The position numbers were made by a program, and so were the translations under genes. From an uncultured Oscillospiraceae bacterium (GTDB lineage Bacteria; Bacillota; Clostridia; Oscillospirales; Oscillospiraceae), in NCBI GenBank assembly GCA_949878425.1, contig CATLAL010000011.1:1-64000 (forward strand): a stretch of DNA of 64,000 nt, in the 5' to 3' direction. The notes under the pieces were generated by a model. The model saw only the letters and a list, made by a program, of their open reading frames with translations, was not told the origin of the DNA and ran no database searches. This document shows, piece after piece, positions 6,817 through 15,072 of this stretch. Every line of letters starts with the position of its first letter. Position 1 is the first letter of the stretch.

Positions 6817-8322
6817 ATGCGCGGCATTCCATCCTTAATCACGGATATTCGCAAGAAGGTCTTTACCGAGGTGGCCCGCATGGCCTACGAGGGCGGCGGC
6901 TACGAGGGGGCGGAGGACCTGCCCTACGTCATCGTCCCCGGCGACAGCCCCCTCCACCGGGAGTCCATCTTCCTGGAGCGGGCCATTGCCGGCGAGCGGG
7001 TGCGGCTGGCCATGGGGCTCTCCATCCGGCCGGTCCAGACCCGGTCCCTCATGACCGAGGGCATGGACCACGCCGCCATCGCGGAGCAGTACTACGAGCC
7101 GCCCCTCATCAATATCATCCCCTACGCCTGCCACGTGTGCCCCACGAGGCAGTACCGGGTGACGGAGAACTGCCAGAACTGCCTGGCCGCCTCCTGCCAG
7201 AAGGTGTGCCCCAAGGAGGCCGTCTCCTTCCGCAACGGCAAAAGCTATATCGACCCGGACAGGTGCATCAAGTGCGGCAAGTGCGCCGCCGCCTGCCCCT
7301 ACAACGCCATCATCTACATGGAGCGGCCCTGCGCCGCCGCCTGTGGCATGGACGCCATCGGCATGGACGGCCAGGGCCGGGCGGTGATCGATCAGGACAG
7401 GTGCGTCGCCTGCGGCCAGTGCCTGGTGAGCTGCCCCTTTGGCGCCATTGTGGACAAGGGGCAGATCTACCAGGTGGTCCGCTCCATCATGCAGGGAGAC
7501 CAGGTAATCGCCATCGTGGCCCCCGCCTTTATCGGTCAGTTCGGCAAGCACTCCACGCCGGAGAAATTTACCTCCGCCATGAGGGCCCTGGGGTTCGACC
7601 GGGTGGTAGAGGTGGCCGTGGGCGCGGACATGTGCACCATTGAGGAGGCCAGGGACTTTTTGGAGAAGGTACCCAAGGAGCAGGACTTCATGGCCACCTC
7701 CTGCTGCCCGGCCTGGCACGCCATGGTGGAAAAGCTCTTCCCCGAGCAGTTTAAAAACATCTCCATGACCCTGACCCCCATGGTCTTTACCGCCCGGCTG
7801 GTGAAGAAGGAGAACCCCGGCTGCAAGGTGGTCTTTGTGGGCCCCTGCGCGGCCAAGAAGCTGGAGGCCATCCGGGAGACCATCCGCTCCGACGTGGACT
7901 TTGTGCTGACCTTTGAGGAGCTCCAGGGCATGTTCGAGGCCAGAGGCGTGGACTTTGCCTCCATTGCCCAGGGGGAGTCTATGCGGGAGGGCACCGCCGC
8001 GGGCCGGGGCTTCGCGGTGTCCGGCGGCGTGGCCGGCGCGGTGCGGGACCTCATCCGCCAGACCAACCCGGAGCTGGAGGTCAAGACCGCGGGGGCCGAG
8101 GGCCTGCGGGAGTGCCGGAAGCTGATGACCCTGGCCAAGGCCGGCAAGTACAACGGCTATCTGTTGGAGGGCATGGCCTGCCCCGGGGGCTGCGTGGCCG
8201 GCGCGGGGACGCTGCTGCCGGTGAATATGGCCGCCGCAGTGGTGGGGCGCTACCAGAAGGAGGCGGACCAGGCCAGCCCCCTGGACAGCAAGTACCGGAA
8301 CAAGGGCGGGGAGCTGGACTGA
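6817..8322 (+). CDS. Monomeric [FeFe]-hydrogenase with ferredoxin domains
   Basis: 501 aa. The N-terminal part has a cysteine motif (CPTRQYRVTENCQNC...CQKVC) and two 4Fe-4S ferredoxin motifs (CIKCGKCAAACP and CVACGQCLVSCP). The catalytic domain carries the three H-cluster signatures: TSCCPAW, FVGPCAAKKLE and EGMACPGGC. It reduces protons or oxidises H2 with ferredoxin as partner. The domain order and variant L2 motif fit the group B monomeric hydrogenases common in gut Clostridia, where the role may be redox disposal. No maturases HydEFG are in the window. Confidence 0.93.
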   Translation: MRGIPSLITDIRKKVFTEVARMAYEGGGYEGAEDLPYVIVPGDSPLHRESIFLERAIAGERVRLAMGLSIRPVQTRSLMTEGMDHAAIAEQYYEPPLINIIPYACHVCPTRQYRVTENCQNCLAASCQKVCPKEAVSFRNGKSYIDPDRCIKCGKCAAACPYNAIIYMERPCAAACGMDAIGMDGQGRAVIDQDRCVACGQCLVSCPFGAIVDKGQIYQVVRSIMQGDQVIAIVAPAFIGQFGKHSTPEKFTSAMRALGFDRVVEVAVGADMCTIEEARDFLEKVPKEQDFMATSCCPAWHAMVEKLFPEQFKNISMTLTPMVFTARLVKKENPGCKVVFVGPCAAKKLEAIRETIRSDVDFVLTFEELQGMFEARGVDFASIAQGESMREGTAAGRGFAVSGGVAGAVRDLIRQTNPELEVKTAGAEGLRECRKLMTLAKAGKYNGYLLEGMACPGGCVAGAGTLLPVNMAAAVVGRYQKEADQASPLDSKYRNKGGELD

Positions 8323-8341
8323 GCGGCTAACGGAGGAGCGG

Positions 8342-9007
8342 ATGACAGACAGGGGGAAGCAGCACGCGGGCGGGCTCTACCAGCCCATGGACCCGGAGAT
8401 TCTATCGGAGCAGACGGCCTGTCTGGAGAAGCTGTACGAGTACAACCAGACCCGGCCAAGCGAGGCCGGGCGGCGCATGGAGCTGCTGCGGGAGATGTTC
8501 GCGGAGATCGGGGAGGACTGCTATATCGAGCCGCCCCTCCACGCCAACTTCGGCGGGCGGTTTGTCCACTTCGGGCGGCGGGTATACGCCAACTTCGGCC
8601 TGACCCTGGTGGACGACACCCACATCTATGTGGGGGACGCAACCATGTTCGGCCCCAATGTGGTGGTGGATACGGCGGCCCACCCGATTCTGCCGGAGGC
8701 GCGCCGGGAGGGGCTCCAGTTCAATCTGCCGGTGCGCATCGGGCGCTGCTGCTGGGTCGGAGCCGGGGCGGTCATCCTGCCGGGCGTCGCCATCGGCGAC
8801 AACACGGTGGTGGGCGCGGGCAGCGTTGTAACGCGGGACCTGCCGGCCAACGTGGTGGCGGTGGGGAGTCCCTGCCGGGTGCTCCGGGAGATCGGCGAGC
8901 GGGACCGGGCGTTCTACTGGCGGGACCGGAGAATGCCGGACAGATTTCAGGCGGAAAAAGGCTGGGAGCCGGCCCCCGGGCCGGGGGCTGGACCTTCCGG
9001 CGGCTGA
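8342..9007 (+). CDS. Sugar O-acetyltransferase (maltose/galactoside acetyltransferase family)
   Basis: 221 aa. The N-terminal helical Mac domain (about 15-70) is followed by a left-handed beta-helix with hexapeptide repeats and the acetyl-CoA site around GRCCWVGAGAVILPGVAIGDNTVVGAGSVVTR. The catalytic His lies in DTAAHP. Enzymes of this family acetylate sugars or their non-metabolisable analogues. It follows the hydrogenase gene by 19 bases and may share its transcript. Substrate cannot be told. Confidence 0.88.
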   Translation: MTDRGKQHAGGLYQPMDPEILSEQTACLEKLYEYNQTRPSEAGRRMELLREMFAEIGEDCYIEPPLHANFGGRFVHFGRRVYANFGLTLVDDTHIYVGDATMFGPNVVVDTAAHPILPEARREGLQFNLPVRIGRCCWVGAGAVILPGVAIGDNTVVGAGSVVTRDLPANVVAVGSPCRVLREIGERDRAFYWRDRRMPDRFQAEKGWEPAPGPGAGPSGG

Positions 9008-9040
9008 CGGGAATTTTGCGGGAAAACGCTGAAATTTTTC

Positions 9041-9069
9041 TTGCTTTTCCGCGTTTCCTGTGCTATACT
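9041..9069 (+). promoter_or_regulatory. Promoter of rplS
   Basis: TTGCTT (9041-9046), 17 bases, TATACT (9064-9069). It predicts a leader of about 95 nt before rplS; ribosomal protein leaders often regulate, but I see no known motif. Confidence 0.7.
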
Positions 9070-9170
9070 GTTTTGGCAATAAAGGGCGGTCCTCTGTCAA
9101 GAGATGGAGCCATGCTGCGCTCCTCTCAAAAAGATTGTTAAGAACGCCTGTAAACAGGAGGAAAATTTCC

Positions 9171-9509
9171 ATGGATCTCATTAAGGAGCTGACCAAATCC
9201 CAGATGAAGGAGCTGCCCCCGGTTCTGGTGGGCGACACCGTCCGGGTACATGTAAAGGTCAAGGAGGGCGCCCGCGAGCGCATCCAGGTCTACGAGGGTA
9301 CTGTCATTGCCAAGAAGCACGGCGGTATTGAGGAGACCATTACGGTCCGCCGCGTCTCCTACGGCATCGGCGTAGAAAAGGTATTTCCCATCCATTCCCC
9401 CACCATTGACAAAATCGAGGTGGTCCGCCACGGCGTGGTTCGCCGGGCTAAGCTGTACTATCTGCGCGACCGCGTGGGCAAGGCCGCCAAGGTTCGGGAA
9501 AAGCTGTAA
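9171..9509 (+). CDS. rplS: Ribosomal protein L19
   Basis: 112 aa, full length. [17 protein letters not shown] at the start, then the L19 barrel with [44 protein letters not shown] and [13 protein letters not shown]. The ATG at 9171 is preceded by CAGGAGG. L19 sits at the 30S-50S interface. Here it is monocistronic, away from the usual trmD-rimM context, with its own promoter and terminator. Confidence 0.98.
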   Translation: MDLIKELTKSQMKELPPVLVGDTVRVHVKVKEGARERIQVYEGTVIAKKHGGIEETITVRRVSYGIGVEKVFPIHSPTIDKIEVVRHGVVRRAKLYYLRDRVGKAAKVREKL

Positions 9510-9559
9510 CCGCCGCCTCTCCCGAGGCGTCCGGCCATTTGAATCAGATTTTCGAAGAG

Positions 9560-9592
9560 AAGGCGCGGCCCGCAGGGCCGCGCCTTCCTTGC
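9560..9592 (+). terminator. Terminator of rplS
   Basis: AAGGCGCGGCCC, loop GCA, GGGCCGCGCCTT, followed by CCTTGCC. A 12-bp GC-rich stem. Confidence 0.8.
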
Positions 9593-9670
9593 CTCTTATG
9601 GCGTCCGGACAGAGGATTCCCCCAGAAGCGTTCAGGAGAGCCGAACGCCGTTCAATTTGCCAATACCCCA

Positions 9671-9699
9671 TTGTAAGACCGTGCAAAATATGGTACAAT
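9671..9699 (+). promoter_or_regulatory. Promoter upstream of the DUF2200 gene
   Basis: TTGTAA (9671-9676), 17 bases, TACAAT (9694-9699). About 165 bases of leader would follow before the next start codon. I see no gene or structured element in 9710-9848. Confidence 0.55.
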
Positions 9700-9866
9700 A
9701 GCCCCAGATGACTGGGTTAAAACTCCTTGCGATCCGTATATGAACCAGGCTCTAAGGCTACGAATACAAGTTCAAATTTGACAGGAAGGGCGTCCCGCCT
9801 GTCTGTACGCCCGCACTCCCCTCCGTACAGGCCGCGGAGCGGGCCGGCATGGTGGGAAATCGCATT

Positions 9867-10217
9867 ATGAGCAGTGATACGGTCTTTCAGATGGATTTCG
9901 GGAAGGTCTATGAGCTTCTTCTGAATAAGGCGGTCAGAAAGGGGCGGACCAAGGCCGAAGTGGATGAAGTTATCTGCTGGCTAACAGGGTACACTGCGAC
10001 AGAGCTGGAGGAAGCCCGTTCCGCTTCCGTCCGCTATGGGGACTTTTTCCGTCATTCGCCCCATCCAAATCCAAACCGGACGCTGATTCGGGGCGTTGTC
10101 TGCGGCGTGCGGGTGGAGGAGATCGCGTCTCCTCTCCTGCGCGAAATTCGATACCTGGACAAGCTGATTGACGAACTGGCGAAGGGAAAACCGATGGAGA
10201 AAATTCTCCGGAAATAG
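9867..10217 (+). CDS. DUF2200 family protein
   Basis: 116 aa from the ATG at 9867, which gives the usual DUF2200 N-terminus (VFQMDFGKVYELLLNKAVRKGRTK) and has GGTGGG 8 bases upstream; an ATG at 9849 would add six residues. The conserved segments KAEVDEVICWLTGY and IRGVVCGVRVEEI are present. The family is widespread and uncharacterised, possibly acting as a small nucleic-acid- or ligand-binding protein. It lies 12 bases before the phosphatase-GNAT gene, likely as an operon. Confidence 0.85.
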   Translation: MSSDTVFQMDFGKVYELLLNKAVRKGRTKAEVDEVICWLTGYTATELEEARSASVRYGDFFRHSPHPNPNRTLIRGVVCGVRVEEIASPLLREIRYLDKLIDELAKGKPMEKILRK

Positions 10218-10229
10218 AGGAGCGGTTTT

Positions 10230-11249
10230 ATGACTACCAAAATTTTTCTGATCCGCCACGCCGAGGCGGAGGGAAATCTGTTCCGGGTGGCCCACGGGCA
10301 GTACGACAGCGCCATCATGCCCAGGGGCTACCGCCAGCTGGCCTGCCTCCGCCAGAGGTTTCAGGACCAGCGGCTGGACGCGGTCTATGGGAGCGATCTG
10401 ACGCGCACCCACATCACCGCCTCCGCCCTCTACGCCCCCAGAGGCCTCCCCTTCCGGCCCATGCCCCAGCTGCGGGAGATCTGCCTGGGCCAGTGGGAGC
10501 AGATGACCTGGGGGGAGATCCAGCGGCAGGACCGCCGGATGTACATAAATTTCAACAAGCGTCCCGACCTGTGGCGGGTCCAGGGGGCGGAAACCTTCGC
10601 CCAGGTGCGGGACAGAACGGTGGCCAGCATCCGTCGGATTGCGGCGGACCATCCGGGCGGGACGGTGGCCGCCGCCAGCCACGGCGCGGCCCTCCGGACC
10701 CTGCTGGGAACGCTCCAGGGCCTCAGCCTGGAGGAGATCGGCTCCACGGGCCACGGAGACAACACCGCCGTAAGCCTCCTGGAGGTAACTGGGGAGGACA
10801 TCCGGGTGGTATTTCGGGACGACGCCTCCCATCTGCCGGAGGGGCTCTCCACCTTCAGCCGCCAGAGCTGGCATAAGGACGACCAGGCCACGGAGCCGGG
10901 ACTCTGGTTTCGCACCATCCGGGAGGACGCCGCCGGCCGGGAGGCCCAGGCTCTGCTGGACGAGGAGCCGGCGGGCCGGGTGGCCATGGAGCTGGAGCCG
11001 GAGGCGCTTCGGATCGCTGCCTATGAGATCGTCCCCGCCCTCCGGGGCCAGCGCTATGGGGCGCAGCTTCTGGGCCAGGCCGTGCAGCTGGCCAGAGCCA
11101 GGGGACGGGAGAGGGTGGTTCTCACCTGCGGCAGGGCGCTGGCCGGATACTTTGCCCAGTTCGGGTTCCAGGAGACCGCCCGCCGGGAGGATGAGGCGGA
11201 CATGGCGCTGGACATCCGCCTTTTGATTCGGGAGATCCCTGAACTCTGA
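10230..11249 (+). CDS. Histidine phosphatase - GNAT acetyltransferase fusion
   Basis: 339 aa. Residues 1 to about 200 form a histidine phosphatase (phosphoglycerate mutase-like) domain: LIRHAEAEGN with the phospho-accepting His10, GSDLTRTHITA, the acid E in LREICLGQWE, and AASHGAALR with the second catalytic His. Residues about 250-339 form a GNAT-like acetyltransferase domain (YEIVPALRGQRYGAQLLGQA is the acetyl-CoA loop, GYFAQFGF the late strand). Substrates of both halves are unknown. The two activities on one chain may act on the same small molecule. Confidence 0.85.
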   Translation: MTTKIFLIRHAEAEGNLFRVAHGQYDSAIMPRGYRQLACLRQRFQDQRLDAVYGSDLTRTHITASALYAPRGLPFRPMPQLREICLGQWEQMTWGEIQRQDRRMYINFNKRPDLWRVQGAETFAQVRDRTVASIRRIAADHPGGTVAAASHGAALRTLLGTLQGLSLEEIGSTGHGDNTAVSLLEVTGEDIRVVFRDDASHLPEGLSTFSRQSWHKDDQATEPGLWFRTIREDAAGREAQALLDEEPAGRVAMELEPEALRIAAYEIVPALRGQRYGAQLLGQAVQLARARGRERVVLTCGRALAGYFAQFGFQETARREDEADMALDIRLLIREIPEL

Positions 11250-11322
11250 CCGCGGAAGGCCGGCGGGCTGCTTTGCCGGCCCGGCCTGTGGCATCACCGG
11301 AGGCTCCAGCAGAGTCGGGAAG

Positions 11323-11356
11323 CGCGGGGAAGCTATCTTGGCTTCCCCGCGTTTTT
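11323..11356 (+). terminator. Terminator of the DUF2200 / phosphatase-GNAT operon
   Basis: CGCGGGGAAGC (11323-11333), loop of 7, GCTTCCCCGCG (11341-11351), then TTTTT. Confidence 0.9.
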
Positions 11357-11397
11357 ATAGCCCGCACAGAGCGCGGGTAAAAAATTTTTTTGAACCC

Positions 11398-11430
11398 CCT
11401 TGACATTCCCACTGTGTCAGGGTTTATCCT
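11398..11430 (+). promoter_or_regulatory. MerR-type promoter with 19-bp spacer and internal dyad
   Basis: TTGACA (11400-11405) and TATCCT (11425-11430) are 19 bases apart, the over-long spacing that MerR activators correct by DNA distortion. A dyad CCCTTGACA...TGTGTCAGGG spans the spacer. It precedes a merR-family gene, implying autoregulation. Confidence 0.75.
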
Positions 11431-11472
11431 ACCATCAGGAACCGGTTCCGAAACAAATACGAGGAGAGTGCC

Positions 11473-12264
11473 ATGCTGACCATCAGTGAATTTTCCCGCC
11501 TGAGCCGCGTGACGCCCCGGATGCTGCGCCACTACGACGCTTTGGGCCTGCTGCGCCCGGAGACGGTTGGAGCGAACGGCTACCGCTACTACCGGCAGGA
11601 GCAGCTGTCCCGCCTGATTCGGATTCAGTGGCTGGGGGGCTACGGATTTTCCCTCCATGAGATTGGCCTCCTGCTGTCCCTGGAGGACGGGGAGCTGCTG
11701 GAACGCCTGCGGCAGAGGCGGCTGGCGCTCCAGCAGGAGCTGAAGGCGAAAAAGGATCTGCTGCGCCAGCTGGAAATGGACATTCTCCGGTTAGAAGGAG
11801 TCGAAACCATGGAAAACACCTATCATGTCATCCTGCTGGAGGACCCGGAGCAAAAGGTCTTTTCGATTCGAAAGACCATCGGCGTAAAAGAGTACCACGC
11901 GCTGTTTGAGGAGCTGCGCCGGGAGGCGGCGGCCCGGGGCCTGACCCAGGCGGGACCCATCCAAATGCTCTACCACGACCCGGACTTCAGCCATGAGCGC
12001 TCGGACGTGGAGGCGCAGATGGCGGTGGCCCAGGACGGACCGGGCGTGAGCGTTAAGCCCCGGTTCCTCTGCGCCGCGGTGCGGCACAAGGGCTCCTATG
12101 AGAACCTCCATCTGGCCTATGAGGCGCTGTGCAGGTGGCTGGCGGAGCATGTGGAGTACCGCCCCTGCGCGGCGGCGATGGACCGGTATCTGAACGACCC
12201 GGACCAGACGGCGGAGGAGGAACGGGAGACCGGGGTGCTCTTCCCGGTGGAACGGGTCCTGTGA
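11473..12264 (+). CDS. MerR family regulator with GyrI-like effector-binding domain
   Basis: 263 aa. The N-terminal winged helix (LTISEFSRLSRVTPRMLRHYDALGLLRP...GYRYY) is a standard MerR DNA-binding domain, followed by a coiled-coil dimerisation helix (about 80-112) and a C-terminal GyrI/SOUL-type ligand-binding domain, as in BmrR. It probably senses a small, often aromatic or cationic compound. No efflux pump is adjacent; the only obvious target is its own 19-bp-spacer promoter. The next gene is convergent, beyond a repeat and a long palindrome. Confidence 0.9.
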   Translation: MLTISEFSRLSRVTPRMLRHYDALGLLRPETVGANGYRYYRQEQLSRLIRIQWLGGYGFSLHEIGLLLSLEDGELLERLRQRRLALQQELKAKKDLLRQLEMDILRLEGVETMENTYHVILLEDPEQKVFSIRKTIGVKEYHALFEELRREAAARGLTQAGPIQMLYHDPDFSHERSDVEAQMAVAQDGPGVSVKPRFLCAAVRHKGSYENLHLAYEALCRWLAEHVEYRPCAAAMDRYLNDPDQTAEEERETGVLFPVERVL

Positions 12265-12289
12265 CCCTTTTTCTTGAAAAAACAATCAA

Positions 12290-12452
12290 AGGGTCTGTTC
12301 ACATAAGAGAAAGGAGGGAATTTTCGAGGAACTTTTTGCCCTATGCACGGCAAAAAGTTGCAGGCGTACTGTCGTACGTCAAAACTTTTTAACGCGGCAG
12401 ACGGCAAAAGCGGCCGAAAAGGCCCGCGTTTCGCCTTATGTGAACAGACCCT
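12290..12452 (+). repeat. MITE-like repeat, complete copy B (163 bp)
   Basis: Perfect 18-bp terminal inverted repeats AGGGTCTGTTCACATAAG (12290-12307) and its complement (12435-12452) enclose a non-coding core with an internal palindrome. A truncated copy with the same tips lies at 2818-2930; relatives with other tips are at 14815, 25645 and 58139. Confidence 0.85.
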
Positions 12453-12475
12453 AGTACTCCCCAATTTTTGACACA

Positions 12476-12522
12476 AGGAAGGAATCCTCCCCCCGGCGAA
12501 GCCGGGGGGAGGATTCCTTCCT
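12476..12522. terminator. Perfect 22-bp palindrome between convergent genes
   Basis: 22 paired bases (12476-12497 with 12501-12522) around a GAA loop, with no mismatch. It separates the merR gene from the convergent chemoreceptor gene and probably ends transcription in both directions, though there is no T-run. Confidence 0.7.
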
Positions 12523-12564
12523 ACAGGCCGCGAAGAGGCGGGCGCGCGGAACCGGCGCCTCCGG

Positions 12565-14538
12565 TCAGTCCTGGGCCAGCGTAAACTGGCTCACCAGCTG
12601 CTTCAGGCTGGCCGCCTCGGCGGAGAGCTCCTCGCTGGCCGCGGCGCTCTCCTCGGCGGTGGCGCTGTTGGTCTGCACCACAGCGGATATCTGGTCCACC
12701 CCCTCGGTCACCTGGGCGATGGCCGAGGTCTGGCTTTCAATCGCCTCCACTACGGCGGCCACCCTGCTGGTGACCTTTCCGGCAATCGCGCTGGTCCGAT
12801 CCAGGGCCTCCGTAACCTGCTCCACCGCCTGACGGCCCCCGTTAACGGCGGTGATGGAGCTCTCAATCAGGTCCTTTGTGGCCTTCGCGGCCTCGTCGGA
12901 CTTGGAGGCCAGATTGCGCACCTCGTCGGCAACCACCGCGAAGCCCTTGCCGGCGGCGCCGGCCCGGGCCGCCTCCACGGCGGCGTTCAGCGCCAGAATG
13001 TTGGTCTGAAACGCGATGTTCTCAATGGCCGCGATAATTTTTGAAATCTCCTCGGAGGAGCTGGAAATCTTCTCCATCGCCCCGTTGAGCTCCTGGACGT
13101 GGGACACGCTGATCCCCAGCTGCCCGCCGGCCTGCTCCACAAGCTTTTCCGCCTCCGCTGCCGCCTCCGAGGTTTTCACCGCGCCGTTGGAGATGTCGGT
13201 AATGGTGGCCGCCAGCTCCTCCACCGAGCTGGCCTGCTCCATCGAGCCCTGGCTGAGGGTCTGCGCGCCTGTGGAAACCTGGTTGCTGGCGGAGGCGACC
13301 TGGCCGGCGGCCGCGTCAATCTGGCGCATGGTGCCGCTGAGCTGGACCTTCAGGTTGCGCATGGGCAGCAGAATATTCTGGAAGCCGCCCACGTAGGCGT
13401 CCCGGTGGCTGGACTGAATGTTGAGGTTCTGATTGGCCATCTCGTTGAGCAGGAAGCCGATGTCGTCGATGATGGTGTTGAGCCCCGCCACCATCTCCGC
13501 CGTAGAGCGCGTGAGCTCCGCCGTCTCGTCCTGGCCCTTGACCTGGGGCACCGGCGAGCTCAGATCCCCCTGCACCAGCAGCTTCATCCGCTCCGCGCAG
13601 GCCCGCATAGGCACGCTGATGTTGCTGGAGAGCTTCAGCGCCACCACGATGGAGGCCATAATGGCCGCGGCGATAACCAGCAGGTTGAGGGCGATGCTGA
13701 AGTATGTATCCGCCAGATACTCCGACTGAAGGGCCGTAACGGCCACGCTCCAGCCGTCCGTGCCGCCCACGGAGGCGTAGGCGGCAAACCGGGGGCCGTC
13801 GGAGCCGCGGAAGCTGCCGAAGTCGTTCTTCCCCTGGCGCATGGCGGCGTGGATCGCGGCCAGCTCCCGCAGGGAGCTGTCGCTCTGGGCCTCCCGCTCA
13901 ATGTTCTGGGTGGTGATGGTCTCCAGGGTGACGTCTGCAATGGTGTCGCCGGAGCGGTTAATCATATAGGCCCGGCTGCTCTCACCCAGCTTGATGGAGG
14001 AGACAATGTCGTTGAGAAAGGTCTCCGGCGGCACAAAGTAGACCACGCCCGCAATCTGGCCGCCCCTGCTCCCGCCGGCGTAGAGCGGCGCGGCCACCAT
14101 AATGGACAGCTCGCCCGTAATCTTGCTGACCAGCGGCTCGGACACATAGACTCTGCCCTGCATCGCCTGCACCACGTACTCCCGGTCGGAGTAGTCGTTT
14201 CCGTCGAAGATGCTGCGGCCGTCCAGGCCGATGATGTTGCCCCGCTGGAAGCCGTGCATCTCCACCCGCTCATTGATAATAGCCTGCTTTTCCTCCACGG
14301 ACACGGCCGCGTCGGACAGCTGCGGAATGCACCCCGTGTCCATTGCCACATTCTTATAGGCGGTCAGCTCCTGTTCGATGCGCTCCGCCGCCAGCACGGC
14401 GGTCTCGCTCATCATCTGCTCCACTGTGGAAAGCGTATTCCTGTAATTCATGGAGATACTGACCGCGCCTACCAAGATCAGAGCGGTCAACACGGTTGCC
14501 ATCAAGCATACTGTAATCTTTTTTCGAATGCTTTTCAT
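12565..14538 (-). CDS. Methyl-accepting chemotaxis protein
   Basis: 657 aa from the ATG at 14538, which has a GAGGTGG ribosome site; an ATG 7 codons upstream lacks one. TM1 (about 9-30), a periplasmic dCache-like sensor (about 32-270, with [18 protein letters not shown]), TM2 (about 275-298), a HAMP region and a long cytoplasmic signalling domain with the hairpin tip [21 protein letters not shown] and [14 protein letters not shown] flanks. It senses an extracellular small molecule and signals to CheA/CheW. No other chemotaxis genes are in the window. Confidence 0.93.
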   Translation of the reverse strand: MKSIRKKITVCLMATVLTALILVGAVSISMNYRNTLSTVEQMMSETAVLAAERIEQELTAYKNVAMDTGCIPQLSDAAVSVEEKQAIINERVEMHGFQRGNIIGLDGRSIFDGNDYSDREYVVQAMQGRVYVSEPLVSKITGELSIMVAAPLYAGGSRGGQIAGVVYFVPPETFLNDIVSSIKLGESSRAYMINRSGDTIADVTLETITTQNIEREAQSDSSLRELAAIHAAMRQGKNDFGSFRGSDGPRFAAYASVGGTDGWSVAVTALQSEYLADTYFSIALNLLVIAAAIMASIVVALKLSSNISVPMRACAERMKLLVQGDLSSPVPQVKGQDETAELTRSTAEMVAGLNTIIDDIGFLLNEMANQNLNIQSSHRDAYVGGFQNILLPMRNLKVQLSGTMRQIDAAAGQVASASNQVSTGAQTLSQGSMEQASSVEELAATITDISNGAVKTSEAAAEAEKLVEQAGGQLGISVSHVQELNGAMEKISSSSEEISKIIAAIENIAFQTNILALNAAVEAARAGAAGKGFAVVADEVRNLASKSDEAAKATKDLIESSITAVNGGRQAVEQVTEALDRTSAIAGKVTSRVAAVVEAIESQTSAIAQVTEGVDQISAVVQTNSATAEESAAASEELSAEAASLKQLVSQFTLAQD

Positions 14539-14599
14539 CTCTCCACCTCGTTGTTTCATGTAACGATATTGCGGCCTCCTGTCTGTCGGGCCAACTTCT

Positions 14600-14629
14600 A
14601 TTATATGGGCTGGAGCGCCTGTTTGTCAA
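14600..14629 (-). promoter_or_regulatory. Promoter of the chemoreceptor gene
   Basis: Minus strand TTGACA (14629-14624), 18 bases, TATAAT (14605-14600). Confidence 0.75.
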
Positions 14630-14736
14630 TGGTCTTACCGGACTTCTCCCGTTATTTGCCGAAAATGCCGGCGCCGGGGGGCGGAGCAAATCCGCTGTTG
14701 AAGATTTCGGCATTCTGGGCTATACTATATAGCGGG

Positions 14737-14816
14737 CACAGTTGAGAACGAGTAAAAGCTGGGCTTCGCCAAACGACGGCCCTAAGCTTTACCGGTTTTT
14801 AACTGTGGTCACTATA
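14737..14816 (+). repeat. Intergenic palindromic repeat, family 2
   Basis: The unit runs from CACAGTTGAGAACGAGTAAA through GGGCTTCGCC to TTTACCGGTTTTTAACTGTGG and TCACTATA; the ends are complementary. Related copies lie at 25626-25950, 48464-48595 and, reversed, 52186-52317. Confidence 0.65.
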
Positions 14817-14980
14817 GGCGCTGTTTGAAAAATGGGAATATGCCCGGGAGCGAGGGATTTTTTCGCCAGGCGAAGCCAATTTGACGCCGGAATACTGGAT
14901 GTATTGCAAGGGAAATTGGCAATGCATGGCGGAAAAAGACCTGCTGCTTGGGCGTGTTAACAGTTTTCAAACAAGCCCTA
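14815..14980 (+). repeat. MITE-like repeat, copy D (166 bp)
   Basis: Ends TAGGCGCTGTTTGA (14815-14828) and TCAAACAAGCCCTA (14967-14980) are inverted repeats. The core GAGGGATTTTTTCGCC...CGGAATACTGGATGTATT resembles the other copies. It directly abuts a family 2 repeat. Confidence 0.75.
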
Positions 14981-15072
14981 GTCAAAACAATTCAGGAAAG
15001 AACCAAAAAGATTCTTTTCAAGGCTGCGGCGCTCCGTGCCGCCGCAGGCGGTTCTGGAAAGGGGGAGGCGCC

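Noticed and set aside
13099..14745. 548-codon plus-strand frame
   Set aside because: Antisense to a well-defined chemoreceptor; composition is a reverse-complement artefact.
14881..15072. Upstream extension of the SUV3-like helicase
   Set aside because: The frame is open but lies mostly in a MITE-like repeat, has no ribosome site at its start and has low-complexity composition; the GTG at 15073 has a strong site.
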